A DNA stretch of 60,000 bases from Symsagittifera roscoffensis (GCF_963678635.1 NC_087067.1:53562233-53622232), one strand, 5' to 3'. Positions 1 to 10,406 are shown, counted from the stretch's first letter. Translations and numbers: made by a program. Notes: generated by a model from the sequence alone, not told the origin.

Positions 1-290
1 AAGACTACTGTCTCAAGGCTAGTGTCCCAAGGCTAGTGTCCCAAGACCACTGTCCCAAGACCACTATCCCAAGACCACTGTCCCAAGACCACTGTCCCAA
101 GACCTCTGTCCCAAGACCACTGTCCCAAGACCACTGTCCCAAGACCACTGTCCCAAGGCTTGTGTCCCAAGACCACTGTCCCAAGACCACTGTCCCAAGA
201 CCACTGTCCCAAGGCTTGTGTCCCAAGACCACTGTCCCAAGACTGCTCTGGTCCAGGACTGCACTGTCCCAAGACTGTTGACAAGTGTCT
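1..290. repeat. 14-bp minisatellite inside the 3' LTR
   Basis: About 17 tandem copies of a 14-bp unit close to CCCAAGACCACTGT, continuing beyond the window start and degenerating after about 240. The related array at 22,069-22,600 has the same 14-bp period but different dominant unit variants. Because 14 is not a multiple of 3 and the unit lacks stops, the array is open in several frames on both strands; those frames are artefacts. Confidence 0.9.
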
Positions 291-1140
291 GAGTGGTGGG
301 ACCTCTTTCTTCTTCGTTATGGGGACTTCTAGATTCACTGTACCTTGTACAACCACTCAAGCTCTATTAAAAATTTTCCCAAAAACCCTCTCTTAGTGGC
401 CAAATGCTGACCCCCCTTTTTTTTAGTTACCTCTTTTTCAATGTTCCAAGCAACTTGAAACCAAAAGCTGTGCGCAGGTATCTTGTGATCACCTGTTCGT
501 ATAAAAGCCAAACACAAATCCTTACCAAAATGCAACAAAAATCTAAGCAAGAAAAAGTAATAAAAACAGAAAGATGAACCCACCTAAAATTCAAAGGTGA
601 CAAATGTCTACCTTCTATCGTAAAAATGTCTGGTACCTAATTGCCACGCGTTTCCTTCCCCCCTGCTAGCGATCTTATGGGGTATCACAAAAACTGTCTA
701 TGTCCGTTCCCCCCTACCGATCCGACCAGGGTACCTACCTTAACCTGATTCTAATTTTGGATATCCGTTTCCTATAACCAACGCGTGTAAATATCTAATG
801 TAACTAAGTCGACGACGCCGAGCAATTAGCTACTCCAATGTGTCCCCCCTTTTTACAAATTATAACCGCCAACCTCTAACTTAACCAGCCCCCTTCTAAC
901 CTCCCCCCTTTTTAGCCCCCTTTCTTAAACCTAAAAATTACCTTAAGCGCCGGGTGCTAAACCTCTCAAGAGAAAACCGTAGACCTATCTCCAGGCCTGC
1001 TTAAGTAAAAACCCTCCTCAAAACCAGGGGATTTCGCTTATCCAATTTTACACTTATCTCCTATAATGTAATGTGGATTTTAACGATACCCGTTCTCCCC
1101 AACTTGAGGACTCGAGAACTGCAAAATCCTTCTTTGCTAC

Positions 1141-1259
1141 TTTCCCACTCGACTGGTCACCTTTTCCAGTCCAGTCTCCTATTGGTTCAGCTCAAGTGCT
1201 CCTGAACCACTTTCCCACTCGGCTGGTCACCTTTTCCAGTCAAGTCTCCTAGTTTTCCA
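1141..1259. repeat. Two 70-bp tandem units in the 3' LTR
   Basis: The block starting TTTCCCACTCGACTGGTCAC occurs at 1,141 and again at 1,211. The equivalent pair is present at 23,628 and 23,698 in the other LTR, so the duplication predates separation of the two LTR types. Confidence 0.8.
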
Positions 1260-1726
1260 GCTAAGTTCCAAGCTATCTAAAAACACTTGACAACGCCCCA
1301 CCCTCGGGCACTTTTTTGAGGTTACTGGGTTAAATTGCTAGGTTGATCGAAACGATCGAACTTATAAAACAGTATGGGTATACTATTTAATTAATATAAA
1401 GGTTTGATCCAACTGATCTGGTGTCAAAGTCACTGTCTTTTTTCGTTTTATGGTTTTTGTTCCTTTTTCTATTCTTTTTGCTCGTGTTTTTGTCCCCCTA
1501 GTTGCCCCTCTTTACTCGGTTAGCTAAGCCTCGTTCGGAGAGCGTACCAGGAAGTTTTCTCGAGCTTTCTTAAAAAGCTATCACGGTACAACCGGAAGGT
1601 TTGCACGTTCCTGTCGAACCGTATCACCGGTACTCTAGAATGGGAATGTAGCCCGAAGCTGTCTCAAGTGGGTTCGACTCCGTAGTCCTGATGTCGTAAA
1701 CACCCAGGAGCGCCATAAAAACACTA

Positions 1727-2975
1727 TGTAATATTCGTCTACTGTAGTCACACATGAGGCTTAAGAAAAATAGGCCCTATAACCATTGGCTCAAGAGTCA
1801 GGGACACTGTCTCTTGTGTTTTTCTACCTCAAATCAGTCGGAGCCAATTTGGTTCGCTTGTGACATGAGACTACGACCCGTTACAGCTTAAAGGCTACTA
1901 CCAAAATATCCCCCCACTCTAGAAATAAGAACGTCCCCATACTTAGGTCTCTAGATACCCAAAATACACGAACGCCGTTAAAAACCGGGTCAGAACAATC
2001 CGTTAAGTTACTTTTTATCAGACAGTGGAACTTTGATCCATTTCAGATGGATCAACCTAAAACTCGCCTTACCTCAACATAACAATCATAAAACACACTC
2101 TAGAAATTTAAATTAAGGACTCACATGTTGATGCGCTCAAGCACAGGAGGTAATTAAATGAGTGAGCAACTCTAGAATTAACTAAGATAACTAGATAAGC
2201 TCAATGTTTGTCAGTTTGAATGGCAGAGGTAAGTTTGAACTCTAGAATGAAGTTTTAGGTGAACCATTGGGACACTCCAGCTGTCCACCTTTCCGTCGAA
2301 GGTTCACTCTAGTCCAGTTCGAATAATTGTTCTCTCGGGAATACTCTGTTGTAACATTCGTCTACTGTAGCCACACATGAGGCTTAAGAAAAATAGGCCC
2401 TATAACCATTGGCTCAAGAGTCAGGGACACTATCTCTTGTGTTTTTCTACCTCAAGAACGGTCGGAGCCAATTCGGTTCGCTTGCGACATGAGACTGGAA
2501 CCCGTTACAGCTTAAAGGCCACTACCAAAATACCCCCCCCACTCTAGAAATAAAAACATCCCATACTTAGGTCTCGAAATACCCAAAATACATGAACGCC
2601 GTTAAAAACCGGGTCGGAACAATCCGCTTAGTTACTTTTTATTGGACAGTGGAACTTTGATCCATTTCAGATGGATCAACCTAAAACTCGCCTTATCTCA
2701 ACATAACTATCATAAAATACACTCGAGAAATTTAAATTGAGAACTCACATGTCGATGCACTTGAGTATGAGGAGTAATTAAAAGATAAGCAGCTCGAGAA
2801 TCAAATATTATAACTAAATAAGTTTGATGCTAATTAGTTTTAACCACAGAAGTAAGTTCTGTCTCAAGAATCAAAGTTTCTGAATGAACCATTGGGACAC
2901 TCGAGTTGTCCACTCTTCCATTGAATGTTCACTCCTTTCCGTTCGAATAGTCGTCCTTTCTCAAGTCTGTATTCT
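1727..2975. repeat. Roughly 620-bp tandem duplication within the 3' LTR
   Basis: The block beginning ATTCGTCTACTGTAG appears at about 1,729 and about 2,354 and each copy continues for about 620 bp. The right LTR has a single copy, from about 24,218. The second (inner) copy is almost identical to the right LTR copy, whereas the first has drifted, for example CTCTAGAA in place of CTCGAGAA at the aligned site. Confidence 0.8.
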
Positions 2976-3142
2976 ATTCTCCTGTTTTCAGGATAAGACA
3001 GCTCTACTCTCTGATTATTTCGTATCGAGAAATTGCGAATAGCAATTTCCTGCCTTTTTCTTGAGTAGTTTCCCGCAATTGTTAATTCGGACGTTCTGAT
3101 TTTGATTTTGCGTTTTTCAGTTAGTTCGAGAAAACTGAGCAT
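2864..3142 (-). CDS. Small open frame at the start of the LTR (doubtful gene)
   Basis: A 92-residue basic, glutamate/arginine-rich frame near the first bases of the 3' LTR as read on the minus strand. The same frame (96 residues) is open in the 5' LTR at 24,730-25,020, but these LTR parts are nearly identical so this is weak evidence. A more diverged LTR fragment at 25,102-25,366 keeps an open frame with recognisable residues, although small indels shift the alignment locally. I recognise no domain. It may simply be non-coding U3 sequence. Confidence 0.2.
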   Translation of the reverse strand: MLSFLELTEKRKIKIRTSELTIAGNYSRKRQEIAIRNFSIRNNQRVELSYPENRRIEYRLEKGRLFERKGVNIQWKSGQLECPNGSFRNFDS

Positions 3143-3235
3143 GACAGGCTCTATTCGAAATTTTCAAAATTAAAACTTCACTCCAAAATTACGTGTTTCT
3201 CAAGGTCAAACCTCCAGACATGACCGACTGGCACA

Positions 3236-3654
3236 TACTCCCCGGACTCGAGATCGATGTCCCCATCGTGTGTTGTCATCTGCCAGTGAGTCCCAGAGAA
3301 CCGAGTGTTGCTCAAGATACAGTGCCAGTGGTCATTTACAGAAGTTTGCATCGGACTTAAGTTTATCTACCTTCCAAAATTCAGAACCATATAAAATTTT
3401 CACGCTATCGCTAAACAGCAATCAAAATCTGCACACACCTTTTTAAGCTGGTAATTTTAAAATTTCTTTTGTCCTATTCAGTCAGGAAATTGTCATGCAT
3501 CATTTTGACTTATATAATAAATCTATCTTATTAATAACAATATCCTATTCGTCTAAAATTTCTTTTTAGTGAACCCAGATTTCATCCAAGTTCACTCTCA
3601 AGCCCCTCCCTCTCGAGACTCAAGACTCTAGAACTTTCCTTTCGAGCCGCCGGC
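3236..3654 (-). other. 3' untranslated segment between last ORF and 3' LTR
   Basis: About 420 bp with no open frame of note. On the minus strand the bases just before the LTR start include GTCCGGGGAGTA, a weak purine-rich stretch that could serve as the plus-strand primer (polypurine tract), but it is short and interrupted. It is rich in CTCAAG/CTCGAG/CTCTAG hexamers. Confidence 0.4.
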
Positions 3655-5376
3655 TCACCTCGTGTTTTTCGCCTTCGAGGTACCCGACACCGGTGTTCTT
3701 GGCACTGTAATTTGTTCCAACAGTGCTTCTTCGTCATCGGAGCTGATCACAATTTCCTCCCAGGCCTTCAGCTGTTCATAGGATCGCATCCACTCCCTCT
3801 GCTCTTGCAACCTCTTCGATTGATTTGGTAAGCTCTTTACCTTCGACTCCCGGTTCAAACAGAAGGAATTGTGAAGACTCATGCTTGTATTCTTCGCCAG
3901 GTCCTCCTCTAGTATTGATTCCCTCGCTCTAGAATTGTCTCTGGATATTCTGCCCACTCTTTTCCACCCCGTCGTGATCGCATTTCGATGGGTTAGCAGG
4001 GGTCTCTTGAAGGCATCTGGTCCTATCTCGGCTTGGAATTGTCGATATTCCTTTTGATGTTTCCTCATGTGGTCCTTTGTTACCACATATAACCAGGATG
4101 TTAATGTCGCACGAAACCAAGGAAAGAATCTCAGGCGGCTCCATATATGTCTGATCTCCACTGGTATGGCGAATACCTTGCATGCGGTCTCGAATAACTC
4201 AAGTCTCCTGCTGTAATCTATCGCATGAATCGACTCAGCTGTTGGCGTTCTCGATTCCCTATACTTCGCTACGTTTTCTTCAATCCATCGTAGAGCCAGC
4301 ATCGTGCTCACCACCAAGATGGTCACCTTTTGTCGATGCTCCGGTAGTCCCAACGACTTAATCTCTTCTATGTCCCAAATCAGAGAGAGATTGGCGCGTT
4401 CTGGGTACCACACTGTCTGAGCCAGACAGTGGCATGGACAATCCCCATGCGTGAGGTCGATGCTTCTAAGATTGCGTTCTCCCGAGGCTTCCAGGAGAGG
4501 CTCAAGTTCCATCATTTTCTCGTAAATCACGTCGACTTCTTCCGAGCTTGGAGTACCTATTGCGGGTTTCCCCACCACGTTTTGCCTTACGTGATCACTT
4601 GTGTTTTCGTTCTCCAAGCCTAGAAGTTCTTCACCCCAGATTTCACTCAAGTCGTCTCTTTGTTCCTTCGGTACTGCTCCTCGGATGTTCCTCAACAGCT
4701 TGTGTGAATGATGTGACATCCGAGCTAGTCTCACGCACTTGGGCACTGAGAAGGCCTTGTCTATCAATACCCTCTGGCTGGACACCTCCACCATCGCCAT
4801 GTGTAGTGGATAGTGGCTTCCACATAGGTTAGCCAACACTGACCCCACTAAGGATTTCGCATTCAGAGGCAATCCATAGGCTTCGCTCATGGGAAATCCC
4901 ATCTCCGCCTCGAGTCCAATTTTCCAACTCTTGATGTGCTTCTGGTTCACTTGTAACACTCCGGGCCATGATTCCACGCTCAACGCGGTCACCAGGTGGT
5001 GTTCTGACTCTAGCCTCTCCAGTGACTGGAGACTACACATTCTTGAGAAAAATCCCAAGGCTGTCGCTAGGTTCACGGTGGTACTCGCGTAACATTCAGC
5101 CACTATCTGTATCTCGCTCTTCTCCCTTTCAGTGATATCCTCAAACCAGGTGATGAGGTCCTCTTTCTGGAAAGACTGTATCCTGACGCATGATCGTCCA
5201 TCACAAGTATGCTCGCCGTTGCCACATGTCGAATCAAGACAACTGCCCGGCTCCATCCTCTTCACCGACCCTGTTCCACTCGTCACCTCACTCGACTCTT
5301 TCATCTGAGGCAGGATCAGTCTATGTACTATACTCAAGGTCGCCAAATTCTCATCTTCTGTCGGTGCCAATCTCAC
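3655..5376 (-). CDS. Element accessory ORF, last segment (unknown function)
   Basis: An open stretch of 573 codons ending at 3,655. It begins directly after an in-frame TGA (5,377-5,379) and shares its frame with the upstream 5,377-6,594 stretch, so both are probably parts of one protein split by a nonsense change; its first codon is GTG, so there is no natural start here. A cysteine-rich patch lies near residues 47-65 (CLDSTCGNGEHTCDG), followed by a mostly helical, charged body and a Ser/Asp/Glu-rich C-terminus (SSDDEE). There is no signal peptide, no clear membrane segment and no envelope-like pattern. I recognise no family. The intact length argues it is or was coding. Confidence 0.6.
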   Translation of the reverse strand: MRLAPTEDENLATLSIVHRLILPQMKESSEVTSGTGSVKRMEPGSCLDSTCGNGEHTCDGRSCVRIQSFQKEDLITWFEDITEREKSEIQIVAECYASTTVNLATALGFFSRMCSLQSLERLESEHHLVTALSVESWPGVLQVNQKHIKSWKIGLEAEMGFPMSEAYGLPLNAKSLVGSVLANLCGSHYPLHMAMVEVSSQRVLIDKAFSVPKCVRLARMSHHSHKLLRNIRGAVPKEQRDDLSEIWGEELLGLENENTSDHVRQNVVGKPAIGTPSSEEVDVIYEKMMELEPLLEASGERNLRSIDLTHGDCPCHCLAQTVWYPERANLSLIWDIEEIKSLGLPEHRQKVTILVVSTMLALRWIEENVAKYRESRTPTAESIHAIDYSRRLELFETACKVFAIPVEIRHIWSRLRFFPWFRATLTSWLYVVTKDHMRKHQKEYRQFQAEIGPDAFKRPLLTHRNAITTGWKRVGRISRDNSRARESILEEDLAKNTSMSLHNSFCLNRESKVKSLPNQSKRLQEQREWMRSYEQLKAWEEIVISSDDEEALLEQITVPRTPVSGTSKAKNTR

Positions 5377-6594
5377 TCACTCAGTGACCTCCTCAATCAG
5401 GCTCGCATGGGGATGTGGGCACCAGGAGGGTCTGAGTAATTTCCATACCACTTCCAGATTCGTGGTCAACACGCCATTCCCGTTGCCCATTTTTAGTTCC
5501 ACTCTTTTACTTGAGCGTGGCACACTTATCACTTCCGGCGTTCTCTCGAGAATCAGACCCAGGCTAGGTCTCTCTCTCTCCACGGTGTCTATCTCCATTA
5601 TCTTCTCTGCCCAGAACTTCAGTAGCTCCGCCACCTCATAGTTTCTGTGGGCACCTCCGGCTTCCAAGTCCAAGAAGGGGTTGTACGCCACTCCCATCAC
5701 TCCAGAAACATACTGGTACTCTCCCTTTTTGTTGAGTTTTAAGTACTCCCCTGACGAAGCCAGGTTGCGGTGAACGTCGTGTTTCTCCTCGAACTTCTTG
5801 TTGTAGAACCTTCGTATCTCATCTAACTTCCTATGGCTCTCCAGAGATTGCCTAGAACCATCCTCCCTCTCTATTCCAGTACTCTGGTACACATTCAAGA
5901 TGACTGTGGAGACTCTCCTTTCCAGCGTCTTGCTTCCAACTGCTTTCTGATGACATGCCAGGATGGTGCTGTCAGTCATCATCGACATCGTCCATCTCAA
6001 GAAACAGGTTGCATCTTTCCTTCTTACCAGACTCAAGCCTGAGTTGTCCCTGGCTACGTGCTGCATCAGCATTTGATATATCTCTAGATTTTTGCCTCCC
6101 AGCTTCAACTTATCGTACGAAGTCAGTGTCTCCAGCTCTATCCCCAACAGGCTCCACGCGAACATCAGTTGTCCTGCAGTCCTGATAAAGGGATTCGCCA
6201 TCAGCGGCGGTGCCGATGAGGGTGTCCTCATAGCCTCTTCAAAATGATCCTTCAATAAGTTTTGCCAGGATATCTTCAGCTGGTTCGCCAATTCTATCTT
6301 GTTAACCTCAGCCTTCTGCTGTGTGGCCCAACTGTGTCGTTTGCGGGCTACTCCACTGTTCAAACTCTTCAAGCAGTCTTCCATTTCTTTCAATGTCCCA
6401 AGGGCTATCCACCACGGTCGGGAGGTATTTCTGGTTTTATTCTTCTCAAGAGGATCGCTGGTCTTTTGTTTCCCAATAGCCTGATGTTCACTTGAGACCC
6501 ATTCTTTGCCGACGTCTACCTCCAGGTCTGCCCGCTCGTCGAACCTCGCTTCATTTTTATTCTCTGAGGTTTGAAATCTTCCTCCGTCACTGAG
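5377..6594 (-). CDS. Element accessory ORF, middle segment (unknown function)
   Basis: This frame is open from just after a stop at 6,595-6,597 down to the TGA at 5,377. It overlaps the preceding ORF (ending 6,516) by about 80 nt in a different frame, so continuity would need a -1 shift or reflects an indel. The first internal Met is near 6,384. The protein is charged and helical, with a Trp/Leu-rich middle, and ends in frame with the 3,655-5,376 segment. No domain is recognised and no membrane segment is obvious. Its position as the continuation of the accessory block, and the length of the open frame, support coding origin. Confidence 0.55.
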   Translation of the reverse strand, partial: LSDGGRFQTSENKNEARFDERADLEVDVGKEWVSSEHQAIGKQKTSDPLEKNKTRNTSRPWWIALGTLKEMEDCLKSLNSGVARKRHSWATQQKAEVNKIELANQLKISWQNLLKDHFEEAMRTPSSAPPLMANPFIRTAGQLMFAWSLLGIELETLTSYDKLKLGGKNLEIYQMLMQHVARDNSGLSLVRRKDATCFLRWTMSMMTDSTILACHQKAVGSKTLERRVSTVILNVYQSTGIEREDGSRQSLESHRKLDEIRRFYNKKFEEKHDVHRNLASSGEYLKLNKKGEYQYVSGVMGVAYNPFLDLEAGGAHRNYEVAELLKFWAEKIMEIDTVERERPSLGLILERTPEVISVPRSSKRVELKMGNGNGVLTTNLEVVWKLLRPSWCPHPHASLIEEVTE

Positions 6595-8783
6595 CTAGTG
6601 GGGTTTTCCATTTCTTTTTCTATGTCGAGCAGTTTCCTCGGTTCATAGCTACTCTTGTAGGCTGCCGTCTTCCATCGCGCCAGAACCATGGGGGCCGTCT
6701 CTCTCAAGTCCTTTTCCGAGACCGCGTCAGCTGAAGGACTGCCCAGTCCCTCCACGTCTCTCTTCCTCTTGCGAGACCTCACGTCTTTATTCGGGGGCGT
6801 CGTCGTTATCATCACTGATTCAACTTCTTTCTCTCCAACCAACTCTTGCCTCCCCCCTGCTCGAGCCTTAAGGATATTAGTACTTTTAATCATATTACTA
6901 GTTCCCACTTTATCCCCCCTTGTATATTTAATTATTTTATTGTCAGTTTTCTGTTTCGGAGTAGAGCTGTCTTCACATTTGTCTTCTCTGGTCTTTTTTG
7001 ATGTTTTCCTCAACTCGACCATCTTGCTCAGCAGCTCTCCTCTAGCTTTCTCCTCTAAACCCGTCCCCATCAGGACAGGTTCACCGAACTTCACCACTGT
7101 GTCCCACAGTTCCTCTTTAAAATTGTCCAGTGTGGTGTCTTCATCCACCTCTCGATTGAAATCGCTCAAGAATTCTTGCCAAGCATCTTTGTCCAGAGTG
7201 CCCAGAAAGGCGTCTCTGTTTCCCTCGAAGGTATTCTTCTCCCTTCTCTCCGCACTCAAGAAGATCATCCCCATGTTGGGATTCTCGCTCGTCAATGACA
7301 TCTCTAGGTCCTTGCGGGGGGATGAGGTCAGAGGTGGCGTGGGGGTATCTGCCCAGTTTTCTTCACTCAGATCCTTCAACAGTTTCTGCGCAGTGAACTC
7401 CTCCTTCGCTGACTTCTGCTCCGGTGTGTTTCCCACCTCCATATCCTCTCCTGCCTCACTGAGAGTTTCATCCATGCTCTCGTCTCCCGATTCTGCTTCT
7501 CTTCTCTCAAGAATCCTCCTGAATCGATCTTCCACGGTGCCACTCCTTTTATCCCCAGGGGTGTCCACCGATAGGGGTGATGGTGTCGTTGGATTCGTCC
7601 CCTTGTGCTCTGTCAGTGCCACGTACAATGGACCTGCTGCATCCAGCTCCTTCCCTTCCTGTCTCTTTTTCACCTGCTCTAGTCCGTGAGGTGCCCGGTA
7701 TCTCCTTGTGGCAAGCAGTATCTCGTCGTCTCTCAGCGCGATGTGCCCTTCATTCACTATTATCCTGCCATCGTCCCACACCGGCAACTTATTCTCCAGA
7801 TTTGCTCGCTCAAGTATTCTCAAGGCATCTCGCGCCTCGAATTTCGGGGGCAATGACCCTCTCATTTTCTTCGCTTGAGTGGTCCATGGGCTTATCTTCG
7901 CATCGCTGGTATGAAAATAAACCGCTGCAGTGTAGCCGATGAAGAGCGGATCCCAGCCGTCGGTGAACTCCTTCTGCTGTTCTTCGGTTGCGGTTCTCGC
8001 GTAAAGGGACGGGACCACCAGGGAACTGTTCATCCCCAGGGTCATTCTCCTCACTATGGGGAACTCAGGAATGCTCGCTGGCAGGACTTCTTTCTCCAAT
8101 ATCGCCTCCAGCTCCTTCTTCACTAGCTCGAAGCTTTTCGTCCATGCTGGAATTCTCAAGATTTCTCGCCCATTGGCTGTCAAGGGATTCAAGTTCCAGA
8201 ACTTGGGGTAAGTTTCGATGGGGCCCTCGCGCTTGCCTCCCATCCGGCATTGCAGTTGTCCTCGGAAACTGTACACCACCAACTCCGGATCCTTCACCTT
8301 TCCAAAGAGCACCGTGCTGCTCATTTGTGTCCTTAGCACCTCTTGCTGACACCAGTTAAGTGTCGTTCCATCTAATACGCTTATGAGGCTCATGTGCGTC
8401 ACCGAGTATCGATAAGCTGTCACCAGAGGATCTGGAAACGCGAACGTGACGGCCGGTCCATAGATACAGGTCACGACCTCCCCTAGCCCCCGGATCATCC
8501 CCATGGGTTCCGATCTCATGGCCAGGCATAGGTCCGTCAATAGGGGCATGCCTCCATTCACTCTTCTCCATTCCTCTCTTGTCTTCGGGCTCTTTTCTTC
8601 ACCAGTCAGGTGCCTGTTTTGCATCAGTAGATACTGCACTAGCAGCGTCTTTAGCCCGGCCGCACACTTGTACGAGTAGGTATCCATACTCGAGTGTGTT
8701 CTTCCCATCGACAGGGGCTCCCCGTACCTCATCAATCGGTGAAATGAGGTCAGTTCACCGTGGGTCAGAAGTACTAACGTCAA
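6516..8783 (-). CDS. Element accessory ORF, 755-codon segment with acidic/basic tail (unknown)
   Basis: An open stretch in the same frame as 8,784-10,397, separated from it by one TAA (8,784-8,786); its first codon is TTG, so it is probably the C-terminal part of the same protein. The first 380 residues look globular. The rest is low complexity: Glu/Ser-rich (ESGDESMDETLSEAGEDMEV), then Lys/Arg-rich with KSRKRKR-like basic runs (RSRKRKRDVEG) that could act as nuclear localisation or nucleic-acid-binding sequence. No family is recognised. It ends at 6,516 inside the next frame. Confidence 0.55.
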   Translation of the reverse strand: MTLVLLTHGELTSFHRLMRYGEPLSMGRTHSSMDTYSYKCAAGLKTLLVQYLLMQNRHLTGEEKSPKTREEWRRVNGGMPLLTDLCLAMRSEPMGMIRGLGEVVTCIYGPAVTFAFPDPLVTAYRYSVTHMSLISVLDGTTLNWCQQEVLRTQMSSTVLFGKVKDPELVVYSFRGQLQCRMGGKREGPIETYPKFWNLNPLTANGREILRIPAWTKSFELVKKELEAILEKEVLPASIPEFPIVRRMTLGMNSSLVVPSLYARTATEEQQKEFTDGWDPLFIGYTAAVYFHTSDAKISPWTTQAKKMRGSLPPKFEARDALRILERANLENKLPVWDDGRIIVNEGHIALRDDEILLATRRYRAPHGLEQVKKRQEGKELDAAGPLYVALTEHKGTNPTTPSPLSVDTPGDKRSGTVEDRFRRILERREAESGDESMDETLSEAGEDMEVGNTPEQKSAKEEFTAQKLLKDLSEENWADTPTPPLTSSPRKDLEMSLTSENPNMGMIFLSAERREKNTFEGNRDAFLGTLDKDAWQEFLSDFNREVDEDTTLDNFKEELWDTVVKFGEPVLMGTGLEEKARGELLSKMVELRKTSKKTREDKCEDSSTPKQKTDNKIIKYTRGDKVGTSNMIKSTNILKARAGGRQELVGEKEVESVMITTTPPNKDVRSRKRKRDVEGLGSPSADAVSEKDLRETAPMVLARWKTAAYKSSYEPRKLLDIEKEMENPTSSVTEEDFKPQRIKMKRGSTSGQTWR

Positions 8784-10397
8784 TTATCCGTCTATTCTGA
8801 GGGTATCCACGCCACGACTGAACATGTATGCTGGGCCCATATTGAACAAGTACCTCGGGTAAACCAGGTACAGCGCCAGCAACAGACTGATAGGCATATT
8901 CAAAACCTCCTGTATGAACGCTTTAAAGATAGTCTCCTTCGCACTGTACACTCCGGCCAGGAACTCTTTTCCCCAACAAGGACTCAAGAACTCGAGAATC
9001 TCATGATCCCTCCTCGTCCTTAGCTCACCCCTCGCGTGCTCCCTCCAGAACCCTCCAATCGTGACCTCATTGGCTGCTGTGACGAACCTGCCAACCGTCA
9101 TCTCCCTTTTCTCAGCTATTCCCAGTTGCTCCTCAAGAAAATCCCAGATCTGCTTCACCAGAAGCGGCGCATCTTCTCTTGTTTTCCCCGTGGCGTTTTC
9201 CAGTCTTGGTGTTAAGAAGGGCCACTTGCCTCCCTCTTGTGCCAACCGATGCACCATCGACTCTAGTTGCTTCTCCGATGCGGCCACGTTCTTCCTTTCG
9301 TTGTTCGGCTCTCTAGATCTGCTGGTTGAGCTCGTGATGGTCAACTCCATGTCCCGAAACCACAGACTAGCCGTCAGGTGAGCCACCACTGGATGATCGT
9401 CCCTTATAATCGGGCTGAGCTTGAGTTGCCTGGCGAAGTTGGATATCTCCAACAAGAGGACCTCGTCTAATACGATGAGGATGTCGGCCAACTCGTAAAA
9501 GCCTCTCAACGCATGGGAGACATCCGCCCATGCCGCCGCGAGTTCTGATCTGCGCAGTCTCAAGTTCGTCGGTTCCAATTCTCGGTTGGGAGCTGCCATC
9601 AGGACACGCCACCCATTCCCCTCTGCGATCAAGATCAAGACCGCGTACACAAATTGCAGAGCAAGCGGCATGTTCGAGTACCCGGGGGACGTTGTGAACG
9701 CCACTTTTGTCTTGGAGCCGAATCTTGAAGCGACATTCTCTTGTACTTCATTTATAGCCGCAAATAAAGTCTGGATGGCCTCCCAGATCCTTTTTGGTGT
9801 AGGCTCACCACCCTTGAGCTGCTCAAGAAATCCCGTTGCTTGCAGATGATCGTTCATCCCTGCAAACAGTAGTAACTCAGGTTCGCAGGGCATTTCTGAC
9901 TTCATTGCCACCACCAGGGTCAACATCTGGTTTAGCTCCGCTCCCGGCAAGGCATATATCAGAGTTTCTGGCCAAAACAACTTGGGAGACGTACCTTCAA
10001 AATCTGATCCTGTCACGATAACCACCCTTGCTGCAGCTGGGTCTGCCCTGTCGTAAACTGCCAAGGTTTTGGCCAGCTGCGTCTGCCCGCAGGGTTTCCC
10101 GTATCGGGGGTCATTGGCTAATCTTGTGCCTTCATATGCGGCGTCTGGTAACTCCATTTCTCTCGGGTCCATCAGTTTGTCTACCACTCTCAACTGTGCT
10201 GGAGTGGCCACTCTAATTCTGGCAATGCTGGTTCGGTGTTTGGGAGGCTCCGCCACCAGTCCCGGGCTCCCCAATGACTTGAGAGGTCTGTAATTAATCG
10301 GTCCCATCACCGATTTTATGGGAATTCCAGTCAGATCCGCCGTCTCCATCAACTTCGCTCTCGAGAAATGTGTTTCATGAGCCTTCAACCAGTCCAC
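8784..10397 (-). CDS. Element accessory ORF with degenerate SGNH-like domain
   Basis: A 537-codon open stretch in frame with the SGNH ORF upstream, separated from it by TGA at 10,407-10,409; the first listed codon is GTG, with no clear independent start. Residues about 124-185 resemble an SGNH hydrolase fold: a hydrophobic strand leading to GSDFEG where GDS is expected, then PGAELNQ, then a strand followed by AGMNDHL, matching the GxND block. A later DDHPVVAHL (around 333) could correspond to block V. The catalytic Ser position is altered (GSD rather than GDS), so activity is doubtful. A hydrophobic segment near the C-terminus (ISLLLALYLVYP) is visible. The family link is inference from pattern; the coding nature is well supported by length. 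Confidence 0.5.
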   Translation of the reverse strand: MDWLKAHETHFSRAKLMETADLTGIPIKSVMGPINYRPLKSLGSPGLVAEPPKHRTSIARIRVATPAQLRVVDKLMDPREMELPDAAYEGTRLANDPRYGKPCGQTQLAKTLAVYDRADPAAARVVIVTGSDFEGTSPKLFWPETLIYALPGAELNQMLTLVVAMKSEMPCEPELLLFAGMNDHLQATGFLEQLKGGEPTPKRIWEAIQTLFAAINEVQENVASRFGSKTKVAFTTSPGYSNMPLALQFVYAVLILIAEGNGWRVLMAAPNRELEPTNLRLRRSELAAAWADVSHALRGFYELADILIVLDEVLLLEISNFARQLKLSPIIRDDHPVVAHLTASLWFRDMELTITSSTSRSREPNNERKNVAASEKQLESMVHRLAQEGGKWPFLTPRLENATGKTREDAPLLVKQIWDFLEEQLGIAEKREMTVGRFVTAANEVTIGGFWREHARGELRTRRDHEILEFLSPCWGKEFLAGVYSAKETIFKAFIQEVLNMPISLLLALYLVYPRYLFNMGPAYMFSRGVDTLRIDG

Positions 10398-10406
10398 GCA
10401 CTGGTG

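Larger units (their letters stand above)
1..3235 (-). repeat. 3' LTR of the giant element (partial)
   Basis: This stretch matches the repeat at about 22.7-25.1 kb, starting from the shared minisatellite and ending at the same GACTGGCACA. It runs off the left edge of the window. It is a mosaic: positions about 2,350-3,235 are nearly identical to 24,218-25,101, while about 300-2,340 is visibly more diverged with many small indels. It also carries a roughly 620-bp duplication absent from the other LTR. It contains no convincing gene apart from a small open frame near its inner end. Confidence 0.85.

Noticed and set aside
1-360. Several overlapping ORFs on both strands (PKTTVPRPLSQD-type and VLGQWSWDSG-type repeats)
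   Set aside because: They are translations of the stop-free 14-bp minisatellite in different frames; no start, no context and no independent support.
3655-6594. Envelope glycoprotein
   Set aside because: No signal peptide, fusion peptide, furin-like site or C-terminal membrane anchor visible in these segments.
6688-7689. 333-codon plus-strand ORF rich in Ser/Leu/Val
   Set aside because: Antisense shadow of the accessory ORF; the minus frame is longer and has globular and NLS-like regions.
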